A stretch of DNA of 64,000 nucleotides from Akkermansia muciniphila. GTDB lineage: Bacteria; Verrucomicrobiota; Verrucomicrobiia; Verrucomicrobiales; Akkermansiaceae. The stretch lies in the NCBI RefSeq assembly GCF_002884975.1, contig NZ_PJKB01000001.1:830596-894595 (forward strand). The letters run 5' to 3'. The position numbers and the translations under genes are program-made. Below are positions 36,972-44,863 of this stretch, in pieces; positions within the stretch are counted from its first letter, which is position 1; each line of letters begins with the position of its first letter. The notes below the pieces were generated by a model. The model had not been told where the DNA came from. It made no database searches and was given only the letters and a program-made list of their open reading frames with translations.

Positions 36972-38588
36972 TTATTTGAGATGATAAGAACCATCCGGAT
37001 TCCGGACGAAAACCTCTTCTCCCCATTTCTCCCAGCCCAGGGTGATGGAGGAATCCGTCTGCCTCACAACGCGGGCCCGGTCTCCATTGGAGACACGGTA
37101 GCTTGATTGCCCGTAAATGCGCACCGTATCCATCCATTCCGGATGGACCAGCGTGAGCACCGTTTCCCGCGGAGAGGAAGCGTTTGCCACATCCACATGC
37201 TGTACGGCATCACCCGGTACCAGCCCTCCACGCGTGACGGAGGCATTGGAACGTTGAACCATCAGGAAATGCTTCATTCCTTTCCGGGAGACAAAGGGGG
37301 CTATATTGCTGCACCCGAATTCCATCATCAGCTTGTGCAGGAAATTGTCTTCAGACCACGCGATGCGGCTGTGCCCTTCCCCGCCGTAGTATTTCGCCAT
37401 AATCCGGCGGATGATCTCCGGCTCCGTCTCGCTCTTCCAGACCTGCTCCATCACTTCGCGCGACATCACCAGGGAGGAGCCGAACACATAAAAAGGTTCC
37501 TTCTGGGGAGAAACTACCCCGCCGTGCTTGTAAAGCACCCAGCTCCAATCACTGCAATAGCAGGAATACCCGTCAGGCACGGTTTCACAAAATTCGTTGA
37601 TGGTTTTCAGGTAATCCCGGCAGTAAAAATCGTCATCGTCAATCTTGAGGAAAAGCTCAAACCCGGAGGTATCAATCCCTCTTACCGTATCCAGCAGATT
37701 GGAGAGCTGGTTGCCGTTGGAAAAACAGCGGAGAGTGAGCTTTCCCGCATCAATGAAATGCTGGAATTGTGGAATGATGAAGGTGTTGACAAAGAACTCG
37801 GGAATCCCTTTGACGGCTACAAACAGGTGGAAGTTGCCGTAACTCTGGTTCATCATGGAAAAAATCTGGCGCTGAAGATCCTCCGGCCTCTTGTAGGAAG
37901 ACAGGCAAAGGGCCATACGGCGATTCCGGCCGGGTTCCTGAGACAGATTGATGGAAGATGTACGGGGCTTCTGGTAAAAAAGGTTATGTGGGGTAATGCG
38001 CATGCTGAGCTTTCCTTCCGCACAGGCCGCCTCTATCGTGGTATCTATAGGCAGGCGCCAGTCCAGGAAGAGGTCAGCAACCTTCCGACGGCTCCGCACC
38101 GGAATAATGACCGCATGCGTTCCCCAAACATAAGGAGAATCCAGCGTGCGCGGAGAAGTATGGAGCGGCTCAAAACGCAGATGCGCCGGACAAGTAGGGG
38201 GCAGTGACGGGCCGATAGCCAGTTCCAGAAACGGACGCAGTATATCCACTTCCGGATGGAGCAGGAACTCTTCTTCCACGGCTTTCCAGAGTACGGAAGC
38301 ATCAACGGTAGGGGTGGAGTCACTCTCACCGAAGATGATGAAATCATCATCTTCAAAAGCAGGATCAAGCAGCATCCGGGCAAAGGAAGCGCGCAGGGAA
38401 CGGACCTTGGACGTATCCGTCCAATCCGGAACGCGGCCCAGGAAAGAGGCAAATTCTTCGTAGCGTGTATCGCGCAGGGAACTGGTGTCCTGTGTAGAGG
38501 GATAGGCCACGCACTCGAACCCGAGACTGTTCATTTCCGCGAGACCTTCCATGGTCTCCCCCGGAGTCTGGAGAAAAACGCATTTCAT
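36972..38588 (-). CDS. Two-domain glycosyltransferase (GT25-like plus GT2)
   Basis: 538 residues. Residues 1-240 resemble a GT25-like domain (MKCVFLQTPG at the start, DDDFIIFGESDS near 85), a tentative call. Residues 245-470 are a GT-A fold GT2 domain (RMALCLSSYKRPEDLQRQ, metal-binding KIDDDDF near 330, then a W-rich acceptor region). The last 60 residues (HPEWMDTVRIYG to WEKWGEEVFVRNPDG) match the tail of the neighbouring glycosyltransferase. The start at 38588 lies 6 nt after the upstream gene's stop; a longer frame upstream lacks family similarity. Confidence 0.82.
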   Translation of the reverse strand: MKCVFLQTPGETMEGLAEMNSLGFECVAYPSTQDTSSLRDTRYEEFASFLGRVPDWTDTSKVRSLRASFARMLLDPAFEDDDFIIFGESDSTPTVDASVLWKAVEEEFLLHPEVDILRPFLELAIGPSLPPTCPAHLRFEPLHTSPRTLDSPYVWGTHAVIIPVRSRRKVADLFLDWRLPIDTTIEAACAEGKLSMRITPHNLFYQKPRTSSINLSQEPGRNRRMALCLSSYKRPEDLQRQIFSMMNQSYGNFHLFVAVKGIPEFFVNTFIIPQFQHFIDAGKLTLRCFSNGNQLSNLLDTVRGIDTSGFELFLKIDDDDFYCRDYLKTINEFCETVPDGYSCYCSDWSWVLYKHGGVVSPQKEPFYVFGSSLVMSREVMEQVWKSETEPEIIRRIMAKYYGGEGHSRIAWSEDNFLHKLMMEFGCSNIAPFVSRKGMKHFLMVQRSNASVTRGGLVPGDAVQHVDVANASSPRETVLTLVHPEWMDTVRIYGQSSYRVSNGDRARVVRQTDSSITLGWEKWGEEVFVRNPDGSYHLK

Positions 38589-38593
38589 GACGG

Positions 38594-40291
38594 TCAGGCA
38601 TGTGTGGAGGTTAATAAAGCCAGGAGAGAAGGCTGTCCTGGAGTGGGAGAAAGGCTGAAACCTCCCTGGCGGAAAACACCACCGTCCCGGAAAAGAGTTT
38701 CCTCCGGCCATTCATCCCATTTAAGGATCACACAGGACTCACCGTTAAGGAAATAACGGCCCATGCAGCCGCTCGCCCTGCGCATAAAGCGCCCGTTGCG
38801 GAAGAAAAGAACATCATCTTCCCAATCAGGGTGGCAACCTTTAAAAACGCCGATGGGGGTACCATGGAACAGCATCTCTATGTCGTGCAAACGCACCGGG
38901 GAACACCAGTGGGCCGTAACCAGATCGTTCTCCTTGTGCGGCGCAGGGGAGGAACTCATGACCAGCCGCCGTGAGGCCAGCATCGGGACGCCAAGTTCCA
39001 CTGCCAGAGCCCCAAAAATAAGGTCTTCACAACCAGTATCCGGCACCTGGGAAGCATGAGAGACGAAAAGCTCCACCAGATGGCGGCTCATCAGGTACCC
39101 TGCTCCTCCGCTGGGCGACTTGCGTGACTCCACGCACATGTCCCCAATAAGATCATAACGGTCATCGCACAAGCTTTCCAGACGGTCGAGCACCAGATAA
39201 GTGTCGTCATCACACTTGAAAAGCCAGTCGAAGTCGTAGTGCTCCAGCGCATACTTATAGAACGCCAATCCCTTGGACGGAAGATGGGCGTAATCATCAT
39301 TCACCCACAAGGTAACCACGTCATCTTCCCCATCAATGGGTTCCCGGCGTCCAAGGAAAAACTTGCACTCAATGCCCGGAGCGGGATGGGAGAGCCACGT
39401 CTCCCGGCACGCCTTGCGCCGGTTGGCGGCGTTATTGCAGCTGCAAATACCCACCAGCACCTTGACTTTCTTCCTTGTTGCAGGAACCGGCCCTGCCGGA
39501 TGTTCCGGCAGATGCCTGTCCAGCAATTCTCCCACAACGCTGTTGCGGGACACATTTTCCCACGCATCCGGCTCCCGGCGCAGCATCTCTCCCCAGAGAT
39601 GGATGGCCCAGGCATTGGAAAGCTCCGGGCTGCGCAGATTGCAGTCTCCGTTGTAGCATTTGCGCCAGACGGTATAATGCAGAGGATAAAGCCGCGAGGG
39701 TTTGGCTGCTTGTTCCAGCAGCCCAAAATGCTTGAGCGCGCGGGTAAAACCTTCCGGTCCGCAATGCCCCCATGGAGCCTTGCGCCGGCGCTCCGCCACA
39801 TCGGGAACGGATTTGCCAAAAACTTCCCTGGCATGAATTTCCTCAGGGGAATCCCAGGGAGCGGGAGACGCCGGATCTTCTGCAAGCCTCTGCAATGCCT
39901 CCATCATGGGATGCCGGGGAGGGAAGGCAATGACTCCCACCGCCACCAGGCCCGGCTCCTGCATGCAGAACCACGGCATGGTGTCCGGAAACTCGTCACT
40001 CAGGCACGCCACGTCCAAATCCGTCCAGAAACCGCCCTCCTGCACCAGGAATACATTGCGGAACCAGTCGGCAAAAGGCGCGAGGCTCCCATTCTCATGA
40101 TGGAACACAGCTTCTTCAGGAAGAATCTCACGGGCATCCCGGACAAGTGTTCCTTTGGGAACATTGTCGTAATGCGTGTAGGTAAAAAGCTGGAAGGAAT
40201 GGCCGTGGTCCAGGAAGGACTTAATGCAAAGCTGAGCCATCAGGGGGAGAGTACTCCCCACCCATAGCCCGGTGATTGTTTGTATCTTCAT
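38594..40291 (-). CDS. Two-domain glycosyltransferase (GT32-like plus GT31-like)
   Basis: 565 residues. Residues 1-250 are a sugar-binding DXD domain of the GT32 type (WVGSTLPLMAQLCIKSFLDHG at the start, GGFWTDLDVACL near 95). Residues 270-450 are a galactosyltransferase/fringe-like GT31 domain (KVLVGICSCNNAANRRKACRETW, metal-binding DWLFKCDDDTYLV near 350, GGAGYLMSR near 395). Residues 485-540 are the short tail shared with the next gene (HPDWEDDVLFFRNG, LKWDEWPEETLFRDGG). The start at 40291 removes 11 upstream in-frame residues. The gene begins 29 nt after the fucosyltransferase stop. Confidence 0.85.
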   Translation of the reverse strand: MKIQTITGLWVGSTLPLMAQLCIKSFLDHGHSFQLFTYTHYDNVPKGTLVRDAREILPEEAVFHHENGSLAPFADWFRNVFLVQEGGFWTDLDVACLSDEFPDTMPWFCMQEPGLVAVGVIAFPPRHPMMEALQRLAEDPASPAPWDSPEEIHAREVFGKSVPDVAERRRKAPWGHCGPEGFTRALKHFGLLEQAAKPSRLYPLHYTVWRKCYNGDCNLRSPELSNAWAIHLWGEMLRREPDAWENVSRNSVVGELLDRHLPEHPAGPVPATRKKVKVLVGICSCNNAANRRKACRETWLSHPAPGIECKFFLGRREPIDGEDDVVTLWVNDDYAHLPSKGLAFYKYALEHYDFDWLFKCDDDTYLVLDRLESLCDDRYDLIGDMCVESRKSPSGGAGYLMSRHLVELFVSHASQVPDTGCEDLIFGALAVELGVPMLASRRLVMSSSPAPHKENDLVTAHWCSPVRLHDIEMLFHGTPIGVFKGCHPDWEDDVLFFRNGRFMRRASGCMGRYFLNGESCVILKWDEWPEETLFRDGGVFRQGGFSLSPTPGQPSLLALLTSTHA

Positions 40292-40320
40292 TTTATTTTT
40301 TAGTGTGTTGTGTATGAGAG

Positions 40321-41079
40321 TCATAGTTTTACCCAGTGCGGAAGGTAGACGTCCTGGTAGTCTTCAATCACACCGGAGAACCAATGGCGCGGAACAATCA
40401 CCTTGCGTGTCTGCCCCAGCCAGGCTCCCCACCAGGAAAAGGAGGAGCAGGAGATGATAAGTTCCTCCATGGCCGTCATGCGGCGCAGGGCTTCACAGGT
40501 GTTATTGCAATCAATCTCCAGCGGGAGACGTCTGAACTCCGGCAAGTGCACAAGCATATCCGCCGCTGCCTCCGGTTCATCGCTGAATAAAATAAGACGG
40601 TTTACATCCGGGGAAATATGGGTGAATGCCCGTTGGAGAAAATCAATGCCGTGGACACGGTGCTTATGGCGCAGCTGCTTGTAGTCCCCCAGCCGGATGT
40701 GAATACCCGCCGTACGCGGTTCCTTTTCCGCGATGAAGGGAGCAAAAAGCGACCGTATAAAAGGCTCCTGGCCTTCAAAATACCGCGCGCTCTGAAAATA
40801 GCCGCACACACCACCTCTGGTAATGTGAAGGGGTATGGGGTGGTAGGCAAAGGAAGGCTCCTGCCATGCCGCGGGCTCGTTCACTCCGCATGGCGTGGAG
40901 GGTAGAACCCAGTCCCCCAGGCGGGAGCGCAGCAGAAGCGTGGCATCATTATAATTCCACGGCACGTGGCACGGCACCCCTACGCGCAAGGCATGGGCAC
41001 AGGCCGCCGCCAGGGTAAACATGACGTTGCCCAGACGCGTACCCGGGAGAAAACAGGGAGAAACATGAAGTCTGTCCAT
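40321..41079 (-). CDS. Alpha-1,2-fucosyltransferase-like GT11 enzyme
   Basis: 252 residues of glycosyltransferase family 11. The GDP-fucose binding motif appears as GIHIRLGDYKQL (near 124-135), and the C-terminal IISCSSFSWWGAWLG (near 208-222) is the second GT11 hallmark. The N-terminus PGTRLGNVMFTLAAACAHA matches the family's G-x-x-GNxxF start. It lies 22 nt after the GT4 gene. It likely transfers fucose to a galactose-containing acceptor, giving a blood-group-H-like end, on a glycan built by this operon. Confidence 0.85.
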   Translation of the reverse strand: MDRLHVSPCFLPGTRLGNVMFTLAAACAHALRVGVPCHVPWNYNDATLLLRSRLGDWVLPSTPCGVNEPAAWQEPSFAYHPIPLHITRGGVCGYFQSARYFEGQEPFIRSLFAPFIAEKEPRTAGIHIRLGDYKQLRHKHRVHGIDFLQRAFTHISPDVNRLILFSDEPEAAADMLVHLPEFRRLPLEIDCNNTCEALRRMTAMEELIISCSSFSWWGAWLGQTRKVIVPRHWFSGVIEDYQDVYLPHWVKL

Positions 41080-41101
41080 ACCTTGAATTTCCCGTTAAGC
41101 A

Positions 41102-42145
41102 TTATTCCGGAAGCCTGCACATCGCCTCAAAAACTTCCTTCCAGCTCTCCATGGAAACCTCCAAACCTCCCAATTGCAGGCCCCTTAACCGTGCCTCCTC
41201 CGCCATGTCGTCACGCAAATGCGGTTCATACGCCATTTTAGACGCGTAGTAGATGAAGTCCCTCTCGTTGTCGCACAGCCATCCCGTCTTCCCATGCTCC
41301 ACCATTTCACGCCACCCTCCACGGTTGTCCACAATAAGCACGCTTCCGCTCGCCATCGCCTCAAACCCCACTCGCGGCCAGTTTTCCGTTGTGTCCGTGG
41401 GTTGCAGCACAATTCGGCAGTGCCGGTAGAAAGCCTGCTGGGAAACTTCCCTCTGGTTATGAGCTATCTGGATCCAGTCAAAGGGGCGGCCGATCTTCTT
41501 TTCGCTGCGCTGGTCGAAGCCCAGAAAAAGGCCGTGTTTCAACACGGGAGACACGAAAGTATCGTAGATATGCAACGTGCTGGCCGCGAATTTGTCCGCA
41601 TCCTGGCGTGAGATGCGGCCACAGCCGAAGAAGTCCGTATCACGCTCCCGGACAAAGGGGAAAGCCTCCGCATGAAAGTAGGGGCTGAAGGTCAGGAACT
41701 GCACTTGCGGATCACCGTTCAGTTGGCGCAGTACGGGCATGACATTCCGGCGGACGGCTTCGTTCTGGTAGAGGAACATGGCAATCTCCCCCTTCTGCAT
41801 GGCTTCCTTTTCCTTGTCGAAGAGCCAGGTCATGCAATTGACAAAGACGGTCCGTTTCGTGCGTTTACGGATATCCGGGAGGGACTGGAGGAACTCGGCA
41901 TTGCAGAAGCCGAGCACGGGATCGCCGGGCTGAACGGCTGACCAGTCACCGGGAGCGTGCATGATGACGCCCAGGGCGGCCATCTCATTGTAGAGAGGTT
42001 CCTGGTGGTATTCCCATGAAGGGACAAGGTGGACTTCCATCTTCAGTTTGCGCCAGACGATGATCTGGTGGTGGAGTTCAGTCCCCGCGCCTCCGTAAAG
42101 GCTGGGGAACCCGTTGACAAATAAACGCTTGATTTGAGTGGTCAT
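41102..42145 (-). CDS. GT4-type glycosyltransferase
   Basis: 347 residues with a GT-B fold. The N-terminal donor/acceptor lobe begins MTTQIKRLFVNGFPSLYGGAGTELHHQ with the glycine loop, and the C-terminal lobe contains GFEAMASGSVLIVDNRGGWREMV near 257-280, the E-x7-E-type nucleotide-sugar motif region. The start at 42145 gives this N-terminus; the frame is open for 54 more codons upstream without resemblance to glycosyltransferases. It is the first glycosyltransferase of the cluster. Confidence 0.85.
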   Translation of the reverse strand: MTTQIKRLFVNGFPSLYGGAGTELHHQIIVWRKLKMEVHLVPSWEYHQEPLYNEMAALGVIMHAPGDWSAVQPGDPVLGFCNAEFLQSLPDIRKRTKRTVFVNCMTWLFDKEKEAMQKGEIAMFLYQNEAVRRNVMPVLRQLNGDPQVQFLTFSPYFHAEAFPFVRERDTDFFGCGRISRQDADKFAASTLHIYDTFVSPVLKHGLFLGFDQRSEKKIGRPFDWIQIAHNQREVSQQAFYRHCRIVLQPTDTTENWPRVGFEAMASGSVLIVDNRGGWREMVEHGKTGWLCDNERDFIYYASKMAYEPHLRDDMAEEARLRGLQLGGLEVSMESWKEVFEAMCRLPE

Positions 42146-42325
42146 GATTGTTGTATTGGTTTCGGTTGGTGAGGAAAAGGGATAACCGGGGATGCTGTAT
42201 TTAACTTCCTGCATCCGCCCCGCGGAACAGGTGAGGGAGCCTGGCAAACCGGATGATGGAAACCCGGTCTGCACATCCATGCTCGCTGACGTGGAACCGG
42301 AAAACATCCCCCATCCGGGATTGCC
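42146..42325. other. Gap between small unknown gene and GT4 gene
   Basis: 180 bp with no gene. It could hold an internal promoter for the glycosyltransferase genes, but no convincing motif was found. Confidence 0.3.
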
Positions 42326-42748
42326 TCATGCGGAAATGAATGGACTGTCCGTGAATTGCTTGAAAAACGCCACTGCCGCCGCTCCAGAAATGGTAAACTC
42401 CGGATAGTCCGCCCTGGTGAACAATTTGCGGGCCCCGTGGGGATTGACAGCCTCCACAGTCAGAACAACCTCCTCAATCGTTTCAACGGCTTCTGTCCCG
42501 TGCTCCATGGAGGAGAGGGCCGCAACAGGAACCAGCCGCGCCCAGGCCTGGATGGCTTTCCATTCATCAGACAGGACGGTAATGGTCTCTACCACCCCGG
42601 AGAAAGCCTCCAACTGCTCCGCAGGCAAATCACGTGCCCTGTAACGCTGGTTCTGAATAAATCCGGACTCATCCGGAAAAATGGCGGTCAACATGAACTC
42701 TCCCCATTGTCCGGGTTTTGGGAAATAGAATTGAAGCTCCTTATTCAT
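42326..42748 (-). CDS. Unknown 140-residue protein
   Basis: No family recognised. It starts MNKELQFYFPKPGQWGEFML and has no signal peptide or transmembrane segment. Its predicted mix of beta-strands and a central helix (DEWKAIQAWARLVPVAAL) suggests a small globular or structural protein. Its start overlaps the stop of the 93-residue gene by four bases, so the two are co-translated. It precedes the glycosyltransferase genes on the same strand. Confidence 0.65.
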   Translation of the reverse strand: MNKELQFYFPKPGQWGEFMLTAIFPDESGFIQNQRYRARDLPAEQLEAFSGVVETITVLSDEWKAIQAWARLVPVAALSSMEHGTEAVETIEEVVLTVEAVNPHGARKLFTRADYPEFTISGAAAVAFFKQFTDSPFISA

Positions 42749-43026
42749 TGAAATATCTCCATATTAAGGCTTGCGTCCGGATTGGCTCCATGGCGGCCGC
42801 CCTGGGCAGACAATCCCGGGGCGGCCGCTTTAAAAGTCTGCGTTACCAGCGCATCTTCATCGGAAACTTCCACGGCATCCGTAGGCGCCACAAAAATATA
42901 TTGGCCGGGGTCTCCGGCCTCCAGAAGAGTCAGGGAGGAGGCGTCACTAAGGACTGCCTGGACAGTGCATGCTGCCGTACATGTCAACGCATAGGATGCT
43001 CCCGGTATGGTATTCACTTTCATCAC
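42745..43026 (-). CDS. Unknown 93-residue protein
   Basis: No family recognised. It is Ala/Ser/Thr-rich and beta-strand-like (YALTCTAACTVQAVLSDASS, QYIFVAPTDAVEVSD) with a Gly/Asn-rich C-terminal third. Composition resembles small structural or phage-particle-like proteins rather than enzymes, but this is impression only. First gene of the minus-strand series that leads to the RHS gene. An alternative start one codon downstream (43023) is possible. Confidence 0.6.
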   Translation of the reverse strand: MMKVNTIPGASYALTCTAACTVQAVLSDASSLTLLEAGDPGQYIFVAPTDAVEVSDEDALVTQTFKAAAPGLSAQGGRHGANPDASLNMEIFQ

Positions 43027-43434
43027 GCAGATTTAGTACCGGAAAAAAACACAAGTCATCCATGTTGATACGTGCAAGCTCCCTGCCGGAAAAAGCGGGG
43101 GGAGGCACAAACCCCGCCCCGGAGAACCGGCATCAAAAAATGACACCACTGATAAGAATAACGCACAAACCTGCTCATTTTAAATATTTTACAAAATAAT
43201 CACAACCACTCGCCACCTATTGAAAAATAAACATAATCAATTGATTATGAAACAGAATAAACACATCAACACCCCCAACTCCGGCGCCGAAAAAGACCAG
43301 GAGTATGAAATTCACCATATATAACAGATTATTAATTACTTACTTCTTCAACAACATTTATGCGGAAACCAGCCGCAGTCCAGCCCCCTACAATTGGCTC
43401 GAATTTCCGCGGGCCAATACGTATATACAAGACT
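43027..43434. other. Divergent control region, partly AT-rich
   Basis: Lies between the minus-strand glycosyltransferase/RHS series and the plus-strand GntR-type regulator. It contains an 18-bp palindrome and a 25-codon frame (43247-43324) that begins inside it; no other gene is seen. Confidence 0.5.
43232..43249. promoter_or_regulatory. Perfect 18-bp palindrome, possible operator
   Basis: CATAATCAATTGATTATG is a perfect dyad located about 185 bp before the GntR-type regulator and 206 bp before the divergent series. Its size and AT-rich character would suit a dimeric winged-helix repressor. Regulator identity is inference. Confidence 0.4.
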
Positions 43435-44541
43435 ATGACCTCGTTGCCTGCATCTTCATTGGTTGAAACCGTAGCCAATAAAATCAAACAGATGATCCTC
43501 AGCGGCAGCCTGGTCAACATTCTCCCCGGAGAACGGGAACTTGGGAACAGGCTGTCCGTGGGGAGAGAAACCGTCCGAAAGGCCCTGGCCCTTCTGGAAA
43601 GGGATGCATGGATCGCCCCGGCGCGCATCAAGGTGCCACGGCGCATCCTGAAAACCACGGAGGAAGGGTCGGACTGGAATGTTCCCTCCCATCCCGTTCA
43701 GGAGAAAAGGGGCATCATCGGATTCCTGACGCCCCAGCCCCTCAAAAGGCTGGCGCAAAGCGTACTGGCGGAAATCTATACCATCTCCAAAATTCTGGAG
43801 GAAGACGGCATCAGCGTCCGCATCTTTGAAGCTCCCTGGATTTTAGGCAACAACCCGGACAAACGGCTCGCCAAGCTGGTGACCAAATCCGAATGCGTCT
43901 GCTGGATACTCCACCGCTCCTCGGAACAAACCCAGCTCTGGTTCAAGACGCACGGCATCCCCTGCATCGTCCGCGGCACTTCCTACCAGAGCAGCAACCT
44001 GCCGTATCTGGACCGCCACTGGGCAGCCACCACGCATCATGCGGCGCAGCATCTCTGGAACAAAGGCCACCGGACGGTCGGCCTGTGCCTGCCTCCGGAT
44101 CCTCTGAAAGGCCACCAACTGATGCAGAAAGGCTTTTTCAGCTTTACGGCGCAGGGCTGGAATCCCGTGCTGATCCCCACCCCGTTTGAAACGCCTCTCT
44201 TCTTTGAATACCTCGCCAAGGCATTCAGGGAGCACCCGGACATGTCCGCCCTGGTAGCCACGCGGGGCAACCAGATTGTCCCCCTCCTTTCCTGGGTTGA
44301 AGCCCGCTCCCTGAGCATCCCGAACCAGCTCAGCCTCGTGAGCCTGACGTATGAGCCTTTCATGGAGCGGCTGCTCCCGCCCATCACCTATTATGAGGAA
44401 AACCAGACAAAAACGGTTCACAAGCTCATCCGGATGCTCCGCGCACTGACCTCCGGCAAAAGCATCAAGAGCATTTCCGTCATTCCGGAAATTTACCCGG
44501 GGCAATCCGTCTCCCTGCGGCATCCTTCCCCTTCCGCATAA
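43435..44541 (+). CDS. GntR-type transcriptional regulator with LacI-like ligand domain
   Basis: 368 residues. Residues 5-70 are a GntR winged helix (VANKIKQMILSGSL, then LGNRLSVGRETVRKALALLE), and from about 85 a periplasmic-binding-protein-like domain as in LacI/AraR regulators (IIGFLTPQPLKRLAQ, CIVRGTSYQ, WNKGHRTVGLCLPPDP). Proteins of this architecture usually sense sugars. The start at 43435 precedes a normal wHTH; 25 upstream in-frame codons are not needed. It is divergent from the glycosyltransferase/RHS series and could regulate it or the downstream phosphofructokinase. Confidence 0.85.
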   Translation: MTSLPASSLVETVANKIKQMILSGSLVNILPGERELGNRLSVGRETVRKALALLERDAWIAPARIKVPRRILKTTEEGSDWNVPSHPVQEKRGIIGFLTPQPLKRLAQSVLAEIYTISKILEEDGISVRIFEAPWILGNNPDKRLAKLVTKSECVCWILHRSSEQTQLWFKTHGIPCIVRGTSYQSSNLPYLDRHWAATTHHAAQHLWNKGHRTVGLCLPPDPLKGHQLMQKGFFSFTAQGWNPVLIPTPFETPLFFEYLAKAFREHPDMSALVATRGNQIVPLLSWVEARSLSIPNQLSLVSLTYEPFMERLLPPITYYEENQTKTVHKLIRMLRALTSGKSIKSISVIPEIYPGQSVSLRHPSPSA

Positions 44542-44757
44542 TGCGTTTCCAGAAGGGAAAAGGATACCCTCCTGCTGCGCAGCATGCATTTCCCTGCGTT
44601 TCACCCTACGGATACCTTTCATCCCGGCACGTACGGAATCCTGACCATGGAAGAACGCCCTGCCTCTTGCCAGGGAAAAGGCATGGAGACACAAAAAACT
44701 GATGTACGGCGTTTTGGCCTTCCAGGCTGAGGACGGCGCCCGGAGGGCCAATAATGT
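44542..44757. other. Intergenic region before the phosphofructokinase promoter
   Basis: No gene, RNA structure or repeat is recognised in this part of the 322-bp gap. Confidence 0.4.
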
Positions 44758-44786
44758 TTGACATCCCTCCGGGCTGCGGATAGGGT
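44758..44786 (+). promoter_or_regulatory. Promoter of the phosphofructokinase gene
   Basis: TTGACA (44758-44763), 17 bp, TAGGGT (44781-44786); the start codon lies 77 nt downstream of the -10. Confidence 0.5.
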
Positions 44787-44863
44787 CAACTCTGATTTCG
44801 TCCCCGGTCCGGCCACGCTGCGGAACGAGGCACGGCAGAATACTCTCTCATCCATCATTCCCC

